Assembly: GCA_001632435.1 (NCBI GenBank)
Contig: KV423957.1
Span: 33,032 to 97,031 of the forward strand
Source of the DNA: Calocera cornea HHB12733
Lineage: Eukaryota; Basidiomycota; Dacrymycetes; Dacrymycetales; Dacrymycetaceae
Direction of reading: 5' to 3'
Length of the DNA: 64,000 nt
Part shown: positions 10,354 through 24,266 of the stretch, piece after piece
How positions within the stretch are numbered: position 1 is the first letter of the stretch
Layout: every line of letters starts with the position of its first letter
The notes under the pieces: model-generated
Told to the model about the DNA's origin: nothing
Seen by the model: only the letters and a program-made list of their open reading frames with translations
Databases searched by the model: none
Translations under genes and position numbers: made by a program

Positions 10354-12046
10354 ATGACTGTCAACGGCCACGCACCGATGGAGGACATCCCGCCCTCCAT
10401 CCTCGACACAGATCTGTACAAGGTCCGCCGCACCCTCTCCCGTCTCCCGCTTGTCGGACATCCGAGCTGACCCCCGGGCTTTCCTCCCCAGCTGACGATG
10501 CAGCAAGCGATCCTGCAGCACTACCCCACCGCGTCGGCCACCTACAAGTTCACGAACCGCAGCACAGACATGCTCTTCACGCGCAAAGCGGTAGACTTGG
10601 CATGGGCAACCATCCTCCGTGCGTCCCCTTTCTCGTCCTGCCTGCACATCGCACAGCAGCTGACGGTGAGAAGGGCTCGGCCGCATGGCCCTCACCCCGG
10701 CTGAGCACGCCTGGCTAACAGCAACATGCCCGTACTTCTCCCCCTCCTACCTGCGCACCCTCGCCCAGCTCCGCCTCTCCCCAGAGGAGCAAGTGACGCT
10801 CACCTTCCTGCCCTCCGCCGAGGACCCAGAGCGCGGGCAGGTCGACCTGGCGATCCGGGGGATGTGGTGGCAGACGATCCTGTACGAGGTGCCCGTCATG
10901 GCCATCTTGAGCGATGCCTACTTTAGGACTGTGGACCGGGATTGGAGCTATGAAGGGCAGGAGGGTGCGTCTCTCTGCTCCTGCTGCCGCTCCCGGTGAA
11001 GCTCACCGAGCGCGCTTGGCGGGCCACAGAGAAAGCGCACGACAAGGCGACCGCGCTGCTCACGCACGGGATTGCCTTCTCCGAGTTCGGCACGCGCCGG
11101 CGGCGCTCATACAAGGCCCAGAAGCTCGTGATGGACGGCCTGGTGCGGGCGAGGGACGAGCTGGGGGCGGCGCCGGGTGTCGGCAAGCTCAGCGGGACGA
11201 GCAACGTGCATTTCGCGATGGAGTTTGGGCTGACGCCTGTGGGGACTATCGCGCAGTGAGTTCGGGCACGCCGCTCTCGATCAGCGTACTGATGGGGGTA
11301 TGTAGCGAGTGGACGATGGGTGTACGTGCCTCTGTCTATGCTGGTGGCTCCGTACTGACGCCCCGCAGATCGCCGCCCTGCACGGGTACGAGCATGCCAA
11401 CGCGGTCGCGCTCGACATGTGGGAGGAGACGTACCCGACGAGCCCGTCCAACGCGCTCCACATCGGGCTGACCGACACCTTCTCCTCCGAGGTCTTCTTC
11501 CGCGACTTTCTCGCCGACGCCGCGCGCGCGCGCCGCTGGCGCGGGCTCAGGCAGGACAGCGGCAGCCCCGAGGTGTACACCCGCCGCGCTAAGGAGGTGT
11601 ATGACCAGCTCGGGATCGACAGCAGGGAGAAGACGATCATCTACTCGGACGGGCTGGACGTGCCGCGCTGCCTCGAGCTGAAGAAGGTCGCCGAGGAGGT
11701 CGGCTTCATCCGTGCGTCTTTCCCTCCGTGCTCGTAGAGAGCAGTTATGGGTACTGAGGCGCATGCGCGGCAGCGGCCTTTGGCATTGGCACGAGCCTGA
11801 CCAACGACTTTACGCGGCTGAGCGACGGCAAGAAGAGCAGGCCGCTCAACATGGTCATCAAGCTGCACTCGATCAACGGCGTCCCGTGTGTAAAGATCAG
11901 TGATGAGATCACCAAGGTTCGCCTGCCTCTCGTTAGCCTCGTCTTGTTCCGAGCTGACGCTGATGCAGAATACGGGTGATCCTGAAGCGGTAAAGGACGT
12001 CAAGAAGCTGCTTGGGCTGCCAAATGGCAAGCCAAACGGCAAATAG
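10354..12046 (+). CDS. NPT1: Nicotinate phosphoribosyltransferase
   Basis: Converts nicotinic acid and PRPP to nicotinic acid mononucleotide, the entry step of the Preiss-Handler NAD salvage pathway. The protein starts near [21 protein letters not shown], the conserved N-terminal dimer-interface block. It continues with [82 protein letters not shown] and [10 protein letters not shown] (phosphate-binding). Intron 10965-11029 restores YEGQE-EKAHDKA; others are of usual length. The C-terminus ends [13 protein letters not shown], as in fungal orthologues with short tails. All substrate-binding blocks are present, so the enzyme is expected to be active. It converges with polyubiquitin, with about 235 bp between stops. 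Confidence 0.93.
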
Positions 12047-12280
12047 AGCACTCGAGCGATAGATACTAATAGGTGTATTCCCTTATTCGGCGGTAGATAG
12101 AGCGTCGCCCTATGTTGTTCAGATTGTTGCACATATACGGTGTGAATCTCGCGGCAAAAAGATTTGGCATGATGTAACACACTGTATTCATTTGTTGACG
12201 AGGTAGCGACAGTACATAAGGAAATACATGGGAATCACAGAACGACGATCCCACAAGTACATGCAGAGCTGGCGACGCGC

Positions 12281-13383
<1,103 letters not shown>

Positions 13384-13482
13384 GTTGCGGTGATATATGT
13401 TGAGCGTAAGGGCAAGTGGATGTACGAGTGAGAGATGGAGGGGAGGGAGTTGGCCAGATGAGGAGCGCTCCCCCACGCCGGG

Positions 13483-13489
13483 TTATATA
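13483..13489 (-). promoter_or_regulatory. TATA box of polyubiquitin
   Basis: The minus strand reads GTATATAACC about 100 bp upstream of the proposed leader-intron donor, a position that fits a core promoter of a strong, inducible gene. The 297 bp beyond it, to the ROK1 stop at 13787, shows no further feature I can name. Confidence 0.5.
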
Positions 13490-13786
13490 CGCCATCTGCC
13501 TCCGGGAATGCATAGCCGACAGCCCCTAAGGACGGTGCTTCGATCGGCGCCCATCAGCCCGGCATGCCACGACGACCGCTTCGGCCGCCCCGCGGACGGC
13601 ATGACCGATCGCGACTCATTGGGTGATAATACAGCTGCTGGCATGACTGCTTTCCTATCCGGCCCTGAACGGGAAACGGTCATGAATAGAATGCGCTAGA
13701 TGCAGGCTGATATACATGTTGCAATGGGGCTGTATCATCGTGACCGGGTATCCGCGCCGCGTCGACAGGCGCTCGCAAGACTGTCG

Positions 13787-15727
13787 CTACGCTTCCTCCG
13801 CCAGCGCGACCTCCTTCTCCCGCCCCGCCTTCTCCCCGTCCATCTTCCGCCGCTTCGATGCCCTGATCATGTCTCTTCGCTTGATGGCCAGGTTGCGCCC
13901 CATACCAGCGCCGGCCGCGCGCGAGATGTCCTTTCGCTCGATGGGGCGTCGCTTGAGCTCGCGCTTCTTGAGCTTGGAAGGTTTGGGCAGGTCCAGCATA
14001 TACTGCGGCACCTCCTGTCCGGACGCTTTGAGAACATTCGCCACACTGCGAGTCGGTCAGCGTCAGTCGGAATTGTGGAACAAAGAAAGGGAACGCACGA
14101 TTTGACATAAGGCGCGTCCTCCTTCGTGAAGTACGTGACGGCCTTTCCCGGTCGGCCCGCACGGCCCGTTCGACCAATCCTGTGGATATAGCTCTGCACC
14201 GTCTGGGGAAAGTCGTAGTTGACAACCAAATTGACGCCTTTGAAGTCCATTCCGCGGGCCATAAGCTCCGTCGCCACCAGCACCCAGACCTCGCCCTGCC
14301 GGAACCGTCGTACTGTCTCCTCCCTCTGGGCCTTGCTCCGATCTGAGTGAACGACATCGACGTTCAGCCCGTCGTACAGCAACTCGTGGAAGAGCTCGGT
14401 AGCGCGCTCGATGGACTGCACGAAGATAAGGACCGGGGGCTGAATCCCTTCAGCGATCAGGTTGCGCAGCGCTTGAAGCTTGCCGATCTCGGACCCGCAG
14501 AAGAGCAGCTCTTGATGGATCGTGTCCGTTGCGGAGTCCTTCAGGCCAACAATGACCCGGATGGGCTGGCGAAGGAACGTGTTTGCAATGGCTTCCACCG
14601 CGGCCGGTAGTGTGGCACTGAAGACGGCCTTTTGCAGGTCCGGATGAGAGCATGCAGCAAGAATCTCTTCTATCTGCTTGAGGAACCCTTCTTCGAGCAA
14701 TCGATCAGCTTCATCTAGAATAAGGTGTCGGATGTGGTCCAGATCCACTATGCCGTCCTCCAGAGCAGACACGAGGGACAGGGGAGTGGTGATGATGAGG
14801 TCTGTCGAATCATTATATTTCAATGCACCGTGCTTGGCGTAGGTGTACTCACCGACTTTCTTCCTCGCCGCCTTGTCCCGCAACGCATTGGCCGTCGCCT
14901 TATTCAGCACCACGATCTTCCACTTCCTCCCCTTCGCCAGCTTGAGAGCCTCGTTATGTATCTGCTGCGCGAGCTCCCTCGTCGGGCTAACAATGAGCGC
15001 TCTCGCCCCAACCTGGTTCGTTGCTGACCGGACCGGGGCACCCAACAGGCCGAAAATAGGGAGAAGATAGGCGAGCGTCTTCCCGCTTCCGGTGGGGGCG
15101 ATGGCCGCTAGGTCGCGCTTCTCCAGAAGGACGGGGATGCCTTGGGTTTGCACACCAGTGGGCTCGGAGTACCCCGCTTCGGTGACGTTGTGCAGCAGCT
15201 CCGAGGGGATGGAATACCGGGAACTGAGCTCGTCGAACGCCGCGATCGGGGTTGGTACGTCGTCGCCCGTGCAGCGAATACGATGGGCGGTGGGCATAGT
15301 ATGCACTGTAAAGGTTATCAGCACATTATGTCTTCTGTAACATACCGGACCTACCAATCTCTTGGCCCCTCTTTCGCTTCTTTCCCCTCTTCGCACCGTC
15401 CTCTGAGCCGCTCCCCTCCGCCTGGCTTTGGACCCCCTCCATAACATTCTCCTTTCCATTGGCGCTGTTTATGCTCTTCTTTGTCTTCCCAGTGTGCACT
15501 CCTCCTTCTGCATACTTGAAAAAGTCCAGCTCTGCAGGCAGCTCATCCGTCACTACTAGCTTGGACACTGCACGCTCGTCTGCTTTCCGCTTTCCCTTGA
15601 CGCGTATAAGCTACAGCAGCATCGACAGAGCAGAGAGGATGCGTACATTGAACAAGCTGACTTCTTTGCTAAAGCGCTTCTTGTCAAACTGAGCACCACC
15701 TCGAGATAGGAGGGCGAATGCATCCAT
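13787..15727 (-). CDS. ROK1: DEAD-box RNA helicase of the ROK1/DDX52 family
   Basis: An ATP-dependent RNA helicase of the nucleolus, required in yeast for early 18S rRNA processing and release of snR30. The N-terminus MDAFALLSRGGAQFDKKRF matches the short conserved start of ROK1 proteins. Motifs in order are CTGDDVPTPIAAF, the Q motif GYSEPTGVQTQGIP, Walker A APTGSGKT, PTRELAQQ, DEAD in LILDEADRL, VFSATLP (motif III), the GxD-type VDVVHSDRS, ARGMDFKGV and HRIGRTGRAG (motif VI). A basic tail (RRPIERKD, SKRRKMDG) ends the protein. Introns include a short one after SLFN near 15640, one near 15300-15350 and one at about 14041-14100. The 5' end faces repeat locus C. Confidence 0.93.
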
Positions 15728-15944
15728 GCTCGCTCCGTTGGACAGTACACGAAGAGACCGTTAGTAGGTAGCCGGAGCACTGGATCGTCGAGGCAGACAT
15801 CTGAAATTTTGGTGCCGATCAGGGCCCTTAAAGCTTGCCATGCTGACGCTTGGGCAACTTACACAGAGGAGGAATTTCCGTGACCTCTACGTGCGTTTAA
15901 TGAGACTTCTGCTCCCGCTCGGGTGCATCAGCTCTCCCACTGAT

Positions 15945-16575
15945 TGCTTCCGGTGCAATTGTGCTTAGGGGATGGATTTTGGGTAGCTTTCGCTTCCGGC
16001 CTTTATTTTGCTTCTGGGACAGCATTTAATTCCTTGCCACAATATGCCTTCCTACTACATTGTACTTCCTCTACAATATCTACCTCCGATCAAATTATTT
16101 ACTTCCGTTCTTCCGCTTGTCATCTTACTTCCGTGGAAATATTTGCTTCCGCTTTTTAATCTGCTTCCGCCTTTACCTTGCTTCCGCTCTATTACTTGCT
16201 TCCGTGTATAATCTGTTTCCGGACAAATATGTGCTTCCGCTTGAGAAATTGCGTCCGTTACCGTATTTCGTTCCCTTGCTAAAATTTGTATCGGACAATA
16301 AATATGCCTCCGTTGGGTAGTTTGCTTCCGCTCTAACGGCTACTTGCGTCGGTTTATTTTCTCCCGGTGTCTACTTTGCTTCCGCTATATCATCTACTTC
16401 CGTCACTCAATATACTTCCGTCGTTTACAATACTTCCGTCCTCTACAATACTTCCGTCAGTCAATATACTTCCGCTATCCAGTTTTCTTCCGGAAAAAGA
16501 GTTGCTTCCGGAAAGGTATCTGCTTCCGCTCTCTCAATTCGGTTCCGTAGTTTTCCTCCCGCTTCCACCGCGGCA
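15945..16575 (+). repeat. 18-bp minisatellite array, locus C, one orientation
   Basis: About 30 copies of the CTTCCG core in a single orientation. The 18-bp step is most regular at 16370-16530, where consecutive units read acttccgtcactcaatat, acttccgtcgtttacaat, acttccgtcctctacaat, acttccgtcagtcaatat. The variable part is A/T-rich and often ends in CAAT or CAAT-like bases. The array lies in the gap between the ROK1 5' end and the JJJ1 3' end. No opposed arm is present, unlike loci B, D and E. The rest of the gap, 15728-15944 and 16576-16998, holds nothing I can name. Confidence 0.8.
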
Positions 16576-16998
16576 GCCCAAATTTTGACTGTGAAGCCGC
16601 TGTGGGCCTAGCGGGCCCATATCCTAGTGTCTCCATAACCCTTCACTCCTTGTGGTCAGTCCTTCCATCACAGTTGCTTGCTCTCGTTCCAGCTCCCCCA
16701 GACTTTGACTGAGCATTGTGAGTACTATCCTCGATTTGATTGACTTTTGACCATGGTCCTTTCAATGATTAAAAGGTTTATACATGTTAGACTGCTGACA
16801 GCACACGCTGCATGCGGACAAATTGTCTTCAACCGCTGAGATCCACCCATTTCAAGTTTTCATACTTTGTCGTGATCCCCGTGCTGACTGCTTTCGATCA
16901 GATCACCTGAGCTCTATGTGTGCCATTGATGTGTATAGTACAGTGCAAGGGGTATCTAACTATGAGATATGTCGTGACGCACAATTCAGTGCACTGTT

Positions 16999-18941
16999 CT
17001 ATCGCTTTCCCTTCTTGCTCTTGTTTCCACCTGCCTTCCCCTTCTCGGGCTCGGCAGCAGCATGTCCAGTCTCTCGTACGTGCGCAAACAGTTTAGTTCG
17101 ACTATCAAACTCGTCTCCACAGACGTTGCACTTCTGTGTGTACACAATCAGTAGTGGAGCGATGTAGGACAGCTGCGGACTTGCCTGCACGCCAATACTA
17201 GCCTCCGCTGCTGCTGCTGCCTCCTTTTCTTTCTTCGCCGCCTCCCTGGCCCGCCGCTTATCCTTCTTAGATATTTCCACCTTGGATGGCGTAGATATGC
17301 CGCTGTCCGCGTCGTCCACAACCAGAGCGGCGGGCGTCCCGTTCCTATCCTCAGAAACAGGTGCGGCCTCCTCGGCTGGGGTAGACACTGCTTCGCTCTC
17401 CTCGTCCTCGTCGAGCCAGGCGCCCACACGAGACTTCTTCTTCGCTTTCTTACTTCTCTTCTTCGGTATCCGCGGGGCCTCGTCGTCGTCTTCATCTGCT
17501 GCGACAGGGTCCGGTATCGGGTGTGGCGGCTCATCATCGATCTTCAGCTCTTCCAGTTTCAATTCCAACCCGTCTGCGTCCACGAGAGCATCTTTCCCCT
17601 GAACCTCGGTTGCAGTCTCCCCCGCCTCCGGCATGTCTTGCCCTCCAACCTCAAAGCCAAGCTCTTCCTGTTCCGCAAGCAGCTCTTCCCTCAGCCTCTC
17701 CACATTCTCAATGTGCCTCTTGCTCCGTTCATGACTTTCCCATGCCTTCTCACTTCTGAACGTCTTCCCGCAGGCGACACACTCCCACCCTTCCTCCTCT
17801 TCCTCCCAATCCTCGGCATTTACGACCTGGTCGGGCTGTGCCTGTTGCCATGCTTGCGGAACGTACTCGCGCAGTGCTTCAGCACGCTTAGCAGCTGCTT
17901 CGGCGGCAGCGGCATTGGATACCGCGGTAGCCGCCGCACTCTGAGAGGTAAGATAGGATTTGTAGCGTGGATCGCGCTTGCGGAGGAAGAGAGCCAAAGA
18001 CTTCGCCCAAATCAGCCGAGGTCTCAGGAAGAACGAGCATTGCGACACATACCCGTACTGCATCATTGTAGTCCCTCCTCGCGTCATCCCTCAACTTCTT
18101 GTTCTCCTTCTCCATCGCCCTACGATACCTCCGATCTGGCGCTTCCCGGACGTCATAATGCTCGAACCAGGTGAACGACTTCTGAGTACTGAAGCTGGTC
18201 CATACCGCATAGAAAGCGCGGACGGTGTCCTCGTCAGATTTTGCGGTCCATGGTGTTGTGGAGTTGCCGAAAGACGGGTAGTTCAATGGCGCCGAGGAAA
18301 GCGAGTGCGCTTCTTCTTCTTCAGCAAGGCGGGCAAAGAGGTTACGATAGATACCATAGAACCCCTGCACAACCAGTCAGCTACCATAAACGAGATATTG
18401 AGAGGGAACGCATACATCTGGAGTGTCATCGAATCCTTTCCAAAGGGTGATATCGAAGAACTTCATCAGATGACGTACAGTTAAGCCCGGGGCGTTGCCT
18501 CGGGCTCGCTTCTGTGTTCCCTGCTTGATGTCCTCGAACACCTCCTCCGCATCTGGCTCAGGAGCCAAGTTCGCTCGATGATTGTCATACCACGCTCTCT
18601 CCTATAGTAGCCATGTCAGTACCTACCGAAGGTTGCGCATGGTATGGACATACCTGGTCGTCACTCAGCACCTCATAAGCCTGCTGGAGCACGGCAAATC
18701 GTTGCGTGGAAGCCTCGATATCATTGGGGTTCTTGTCGGGATGATGTACAAGTGCAAGCTTTCGGAATGCTTTCTGAGGGACACATTAGCAAGCTTGGAA
18801 AAGAGCACTGAGGAGGGGACGCACTCGTATTTCATCGGTGGTCGCGGATTCCTCGACTCCCAAGAGAGTGTAGTAATCTTGGGTCTCTTCCTCTCCTTGT
18901 CCTGCGGCGTTATCATTGGTACGAGATTCCTGATTGCCCAT
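16999..18941 (-). CDS. JJJ1: J-domain co-chaperone of the JJJ1/DNAJC21 family
   Basis: A type III J protein that stimulates Hsp70 in releasing Arx1/Rei1 from cytoplasmic pre-60S ribosomes. The N-terminus holds the J domain ([22 protein letters not shown] with the HPD triad, [14 protein letters not shown]). Next comes the family region [31 protein letters not shown] and [17 protein letters not shown] first C2H2 finger follows ([19 protein letters not shown]), then an acidic and Lys-rich linker with a [10 protein letters not shown] block. The last C2H2 finger is [16 protein letters not shown], and the tail is Lys/Gly-rich. Two fingers flanking a charged linker are diagnostic. Introns of about 50 nt occur near 18780-18825, 18600-18660, 18366-18410, 18000-18050 and 17130-17180. 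It is divergent from DPB11 (about 320 bp). Confidence 0.93.
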
Positions 18942-19264
18942 GGGCCCACTGGTGATGATAAATGGGGTATCGGTTCAGTGTCTATATAGTCGTATACCTG
19001 ACCAGATAGCTGTCGCCCGACTGGATTATCAACTTTCGCACGAGCGCTAACGGGGGTGACTTGCACTCAAAAACCCTTGCCCTTGCGTAATGTCCGAGGT
19101 GTGGCTGTGCCTTCAGGGCGCTTCCCCGGCGCGCCCAGACGCGCACGCGACGACGCGACCGGAAATCAAGCCGTGACTGCTCCGCGGTGCCCTCTCCAGT
19201 CGCGTCCTCCCATCCTCCCTCTACGCGTTCCCCTACCGTCCATCTCACATCGGGCTAAGCCGAC

Positions 19265-22200
19265 ATGCGCCGTGGCCATGGTTCGACCAAAGTGCCTAAT
19301 GTCAAGTTGAGACCGCCACCGCTCAAGGAGAAAGTGAAGAGGAGAGCTGTTGAAGGTTCGCAGGTGCCCGACCCGTGGCGAGATAGACTACTGAGACACG
19401 CGCTACCTATCAGATGATGACTCTATGGATGTCGATGAGGGCCCATCACGACCGTCTGCTTACAAGGACTACTCCAAAGGCGCCAAACCTTTCGCCAATG
19501 TGATCCTCTGCTCGACAGGGATCAAGGACAAGGTAAGGACCAAGGGCGGTATCCTGCGACGCGTTCTCACATTGCTCAATAGGTTACTTTGTTCAAGCGC
19601 GCGACCGAGCTCGGGGCCGTCTGTCAACACGATCTCACAAGCGATATTACTCATTTGGTTGCCACCGAAACTGGGAGCGCCAAGTACAACGTACGTATTG
19701 TCCATGTGCGTGCAGGAAGTGTGGCTTAAGACGCAGGGTAGTGCGCGATCGAAAATGGCATGATGGTTATGCTACCGGAATGGGTCGATGAGACGTATAA
19801 ACTTTGGCTGGCTGGCGAAGACATCGACTTCGGCGAGGTATGCTTGCATTACTGACCGAGTAGCGTATGCTGAACGGCTGCCTAGTCCGTGCGGTTGTAC
19901 CGCCTTCCTTTCCTTTCCGGGTTCAACATTTGTCTGACAGGTGACATTGATGGTAACTCCGCAATATGCGAAGCGGGTCGTGTCTCACAATCTGTGACAG
20001 CGGACGAGCGACGAGAAACAAGCAGGCTGATGGGCGTTCATGGCGGCGTATATTCGTCGAGCCTTACCAAGCAGTGTACACATCTCCTTGTCAGCGGTCA
20101 TTCCTATGACGCGGTGAAGACTACGGAGAAGGTCAAGTTTGCCCTGAGGGTCAACAAAGAAGGCAAGGCGCGCATGCACGTTCTCTGGCTCGAATGGCTC
20201 TCAGACTGTATCGCCGTATCTGGTAACTCTGAATCTGACGCTTCACGAGGTACTGCTCACACTCCCATAGGAAAGCTTGACGAGAACAGTTATCGGATTG
20301 AGCTCGACAGACCCCAACCACGTGTGCCTCCTGTCACACATCACCGTAAGGGGCTGCCCCTTTCGAAACTGAATGTATGCTGAGAGACCTTCTAGAATTA
20401 ACTCCTCTTAATTCGACCTCCTCGACTTCGACCAGTCAAACAGCTTTGCCACGGCCTCCGCCTCCGGCCATCACCGTCGACGTCTCCAAAGACCTACCAG
20501 AACTGGGGTTTGCACCCTCAATGAGCCAACTGCAACGAAACAATCAGCAGCTGGCGTTATGGCAGCAACTGCGGCAAGCTAACCTTCCGGGCAGCTCCCA
20601 GTCTAATTCGCAGAAAAAGAGATCCAAGATTTTCATCGACCTGCCTCCCCTTGATGAAGTCATGAATGCCGCTCCCTCACCGATCGATCTATGTGGCGCA
20701 CCGGCCATCAGGCTGACAACGCCGATAGTCGATGAATCCAAGTCGATTCTCAGTCGCCTGGCTTTATCCAAGGCATCATCATTCAATCACACGCTGGACT
20801 CTGCGTCGAAACTCAGAGCCGCACCGTTCAACCACCCTGCCGTCGAGGTCGGTCCATCTACCCAGACTCCACAGCGCAAAAAGGCCATATTCGAAGGAAT
20901 GACGTTTTGTCTTATCGGGGATGCCAAGACCGCTGTCCTGGAAGGCGCTATCCAGTCGAGCGGTGGTATTGTCCTAAATCGAGATAGTCAGAGCTCCGAA
21001 GAAGGCGATGATCCGGCCTGGTTCATAGTCCGCTTGAACACGTACGTTTCCGTTCCACAACCGCGGTTCACAGCTGAACAACTGACTACAGGGGAGCGAG
21101 GCATCTACCGAAGGGTACTTCAAGCCGCAACTTGGCAAAGTACGTGACAGAATGCTGGGTCGAAGAGTGCCTGCACGAGGAACGGGTCTGTGATCCAGGC
21201 GAACATGTCACCTTCCGGCCCATCCTCGTTTCGACGCCTATTCCCCATCTACGCCAACTGCGATTGCACATATCTGGACTGGAAGAGGGTAATTCGCTGT
21301 ACACACAGCGTCTGGCCCGTACACTGGGCGCTCAAGTGGCGGTGGTCTTCTCGAAGAAGAGCACGACCCACTTGATCTGCGCTGCGCCATCTGGAGTCAA
21401 GTACGACCATGCTGTGCAGTGGGGCATCCCCACCTTGAGGCCGGATTGGCTGTATGATATGGCACGAACAGGTTGTATACCTGAAGTTTCGCGTTATGAC
21501 GTGTCGGTCACTCCTCCAGCGAGACCCATCGTTGGTGTCACGAATCATGGTGAGTGATGCATTGACCAACTAGCTGCGTGGGACTAAGCCTCTCAGTGCT
21601 TACCGTCTCTGCCCCAGCTCTAACGTTGCCGGTTTTGCCTTCTCCGCCACAGGAGAATGTGCAACCTCCCACTGTCGGTGCCCCTCCAGCCCTACAAGCG
21701 CCATCCTCCAACCCACGGTCGCGCGTATCGCAGCGGGGATCTCCGTCATCGCCCGTAATACGGCTGCGATTTAGCAAGTCCCCGAACAAGACCAGCACTA
21801 GCAGCACGCCTACTGAAGCTCTGAGCCATCTGGCGGCGGCTTTGGGTGAGAAGAGAAAATCGTCCGAACCGGATGTGGAGGAGAAAGCGTTACCTGCGAA
21901 GAAGAGGACAAGACCAGTAACACGTGTCAAGGTACCTCCCATGCATAGTACGTATCGCTGCCTGCTGATGATCGAATGCAGAGCGGGGATATATCTGGAC
22001 CATCCACATCCACAGGAAAAACAACTTTTGCCCCGCTGCAAGCGTACAACTTCGACGAGTCTGTCATAGCGGCGGCCGATACATCGGGAGAAGTCTCGTT
22101 CGAAGCCCCTTTGGGAGAGAGCATGCGAGTGACATATGAAGACCCAGAGTCGCGGGCGGAGAAGAGGAAACTGATGAAACTGATTGGCGCTCTACCGGAG

Positions 22201-22305
22201 AGTGTCGATCCTGCAGCTGCGTTGGAGACTTTGGACTCACCGGTAGTGGGTGCTCGTCAACCTCGACCGCGCCCCCTCAACAGGAGAATCACGCGACAGT
22301 CTTAG
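19265..22305 (+). CDS. DPB11: BRCT-repeat replication/checkpoint protein (DPB11/Rad4/TopBP1)
   Basis: A nuclear scaffold with four BRCT domains in two pairs. The first (from about 19490: KPFANVILCSTGIKDK, ELGAVCQHDLTSDITHLVA) and second (FLSGFNICLTGDI, YSSSLTKQCTHLLV, WLEWLSDCIA) form the N-terminal pair that binds phosphorylated Sld3 in the yeast protein. The third (IFEGMTFCLIGD, WVEECL) and fourth (HLRQLRLHISGLE, KSTTHLICAAPSG, PTLRPDWLYDMA) form the pair that binds Sld2 or Rad9. The tail is disordered and basic, with PAKKRTRP as a possible nuclear signal. The start ATG precedes RRGHGSTKVPNVKLRPPPLK, and a short first intron joins AVE to DDDSMDVDE. Several further introns are visible (for example near 19535-19585, 19690-19740, 19840-19885, 21040-21090, 21555-21595). 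The product should act in replication initiation and the ATR checkpoint. Confidence 0.9.
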
Positions 22306-22582
22306 CTATGAGCGTGGATTGTTCTCACACTTGCTGCGGCTCGCAGCATGTTACCCCTACATTTTTGTACATATATCATTATTCAAGGTTGACTGTGGAC
22401 GGAAGATGTCAGGGATGCGCGCAACATGAAAGAACAACAAGGAGTGGGGTGCGATCGGGGTCCCGAGCCTGTCGCGTGAACCGAACGCCCTGTGATCGCC
22501 CGGGTGGCGTCGACGACGGCCCTGCTTTTGCTCGCCTGCTCATCAAACGACGAGCTCACCCTCCCTCATTCCCTCCCCGCTA

Positions 22583-24266
22583 CAATGACACATCTCCTCC
22601 CTCCCAATCTCCTCAAGCTCTTCGCCCCGCGTCCACCGCTTCCCTATCTTCGCGCGGTAGGCAAGGATCCAAATAAGCCGAAACCGAAAAGCGTAAATGG
22701 CGTCGCAGACTTGCTAGCCCTGATCAAGGAGCAGAGCATTGTCGACACAGCCAAGAACGATGAACGCGAAGAAGGAGAAGAGGAACAGTTCACGTATGTG
22801 GAAGAGGTCAAGAGAAGTATACGACGCGAGGAGAGGACGAAACAGAGAGAGGAGAACATGGCAAAAGCAAAGGAGAGCTGTACGTCTTTGACCTCCCCGC
22901 TTAAGCGCCGCAACTAATACTTCAAATTCCAGACAAGCCTACCGAAGATCCCAACGCGCAAGGAGATCCATACAAAACGCTCTTTATTTCGCGACTAGTG
23001 GGTGCCATCGGCTTACGTCTTCTTCGGTCACTAACGCGTGTTCGTAGTCAAAAAAGGTGACCGAAAAGGATCTCCGAAAGGAGTTTGAGCGTTATGGCGA
23101 TATCGAACGAATACGGCTCGTACGTGACACCAAAGGCAAAAGTCGAGGCTATGCCTTCATAGTGTATGAGCGGGAACGAGATATGAAAGGTTCGTATCTC
23201 ACGCGGTAGCGGGTGCGGTGACTCACGTGTTCCGCAGCTGCCTACAAAGACGCGGAGGGCCTCGTTTTTCTTGGCAAGCGGATCCTTGTGGATGTCGAGC
23301 GTGGAAGAACTGTACGCGGCTGGCGGCCACGTCGGCTGGGTGGCGGCTTAGGCGGTCGGCCGAAACCCATCGTCGCAGATGCCGCTCCCATACGTGGACC
23401 ACCAAGCGGGGGTGGCTTCAGAGGCGGATTTGGCGATCGCGGTGGGTTCAGCGATCGTGGCGGCTTCCGTGGTGGGCGTGGCGGATTCGGCGACCGGGGC
23501 GGCTTCCGTGGCGGAAGAGGAGGCGGATTCGGCGGCCCTCCAGGAGGCGGGTTTGGTGGCCCACCAGGCGGCGGCTTTGGAGGCGGCGGCGGTGGTGCAT
23601 ACGGCCCACCTGGGGCCGGAGGCGGCGGTGGTGGCTTTGGTGGTCCTGGAGGCGGGGGAGGATTTGGCGGCGGTGATCGTGGGGGCTTCGGCGATCGGGG
23701 CGGCGGTTTCAGAGGTGGCTTCAGGTGAGTATCGGGCAAGTACTTCTTTCCTCATTTGCCATGCATGATCGCCGCACCACGGTTATGCCTCGCGACGACT
23801 ATTCGACCCCCTGGCAGCGACTCACCTGCATAGAGGTTGCTCATCAAGGCCACCCGAAACTGCAGAGCTTGCTGGTTTTCGGACGATGATCTCACAATTC
23901 GTTCCGGAGCAGCTTCTCTCGCTTCTTGTGTGGTCCCTGCTCATCGTTTTACCGCGAAGCAATGTCCGCCCGACGATATCGACCTTCACTGCCTTGTTTC
24001 TCCAATTATACTTCCCTTATACCCTGACATGTACTGATCAAAGGCTTCTCATCAACACCAGGGGTGGTCGTGGAGGGGGTATTGGATATCAAGGTGGCCC
24101 AGGCGGGGGCGGTGGCTTTGGTGGCGGTGGGGGAGGTGGCTTTGGCGGTGGAGGGGGAGGCTTTGGCGGCGGTGGCTTCGGAGGTGGTCCGCCTGGCGGT
24201 GGATTCAAACGAGAATATGATGGCGGTGAGGATGGGATGGACTCCAAGCGCCGAAGATATGACTAG
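22583..24266 (+). CDS. SNP1: U1 small nuclear ribonucleoprotein 70 kDa subunit
   Basis: Binds stem-loop I of U1 snRNA and takes part in 5' splice-site recognition. The N-terminus has the U1-70K signature [14 protein letters not shown], followed by an acidic then basic helix with [14 protein letters not shown]. The RRM has RNP2 TLFISRL and RNP1 [11 protein letters not shown], then [29 protein letters not shown], the conserved U1-70K extension. The C-terminus is Gly/Phe/Arg-rich (repeats of GGF, FGDRGG) instead of the RS-rich tail of animals. Introns lie near 22880-22932, 23000-23048 and 23190-23238. A much longer one, 23725-24061 (337 nt), splits the Gly-rich tail. The protein ends KRRRYD. Confidence 0.92.

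Noticed and set aside
10965..11000. Frameshift in the NAPRTase gene
   Set aside because: Using the acceptor ending at 11029 rather than a nearer AG restores the frame and the conserved residues, so no lesion is needed.
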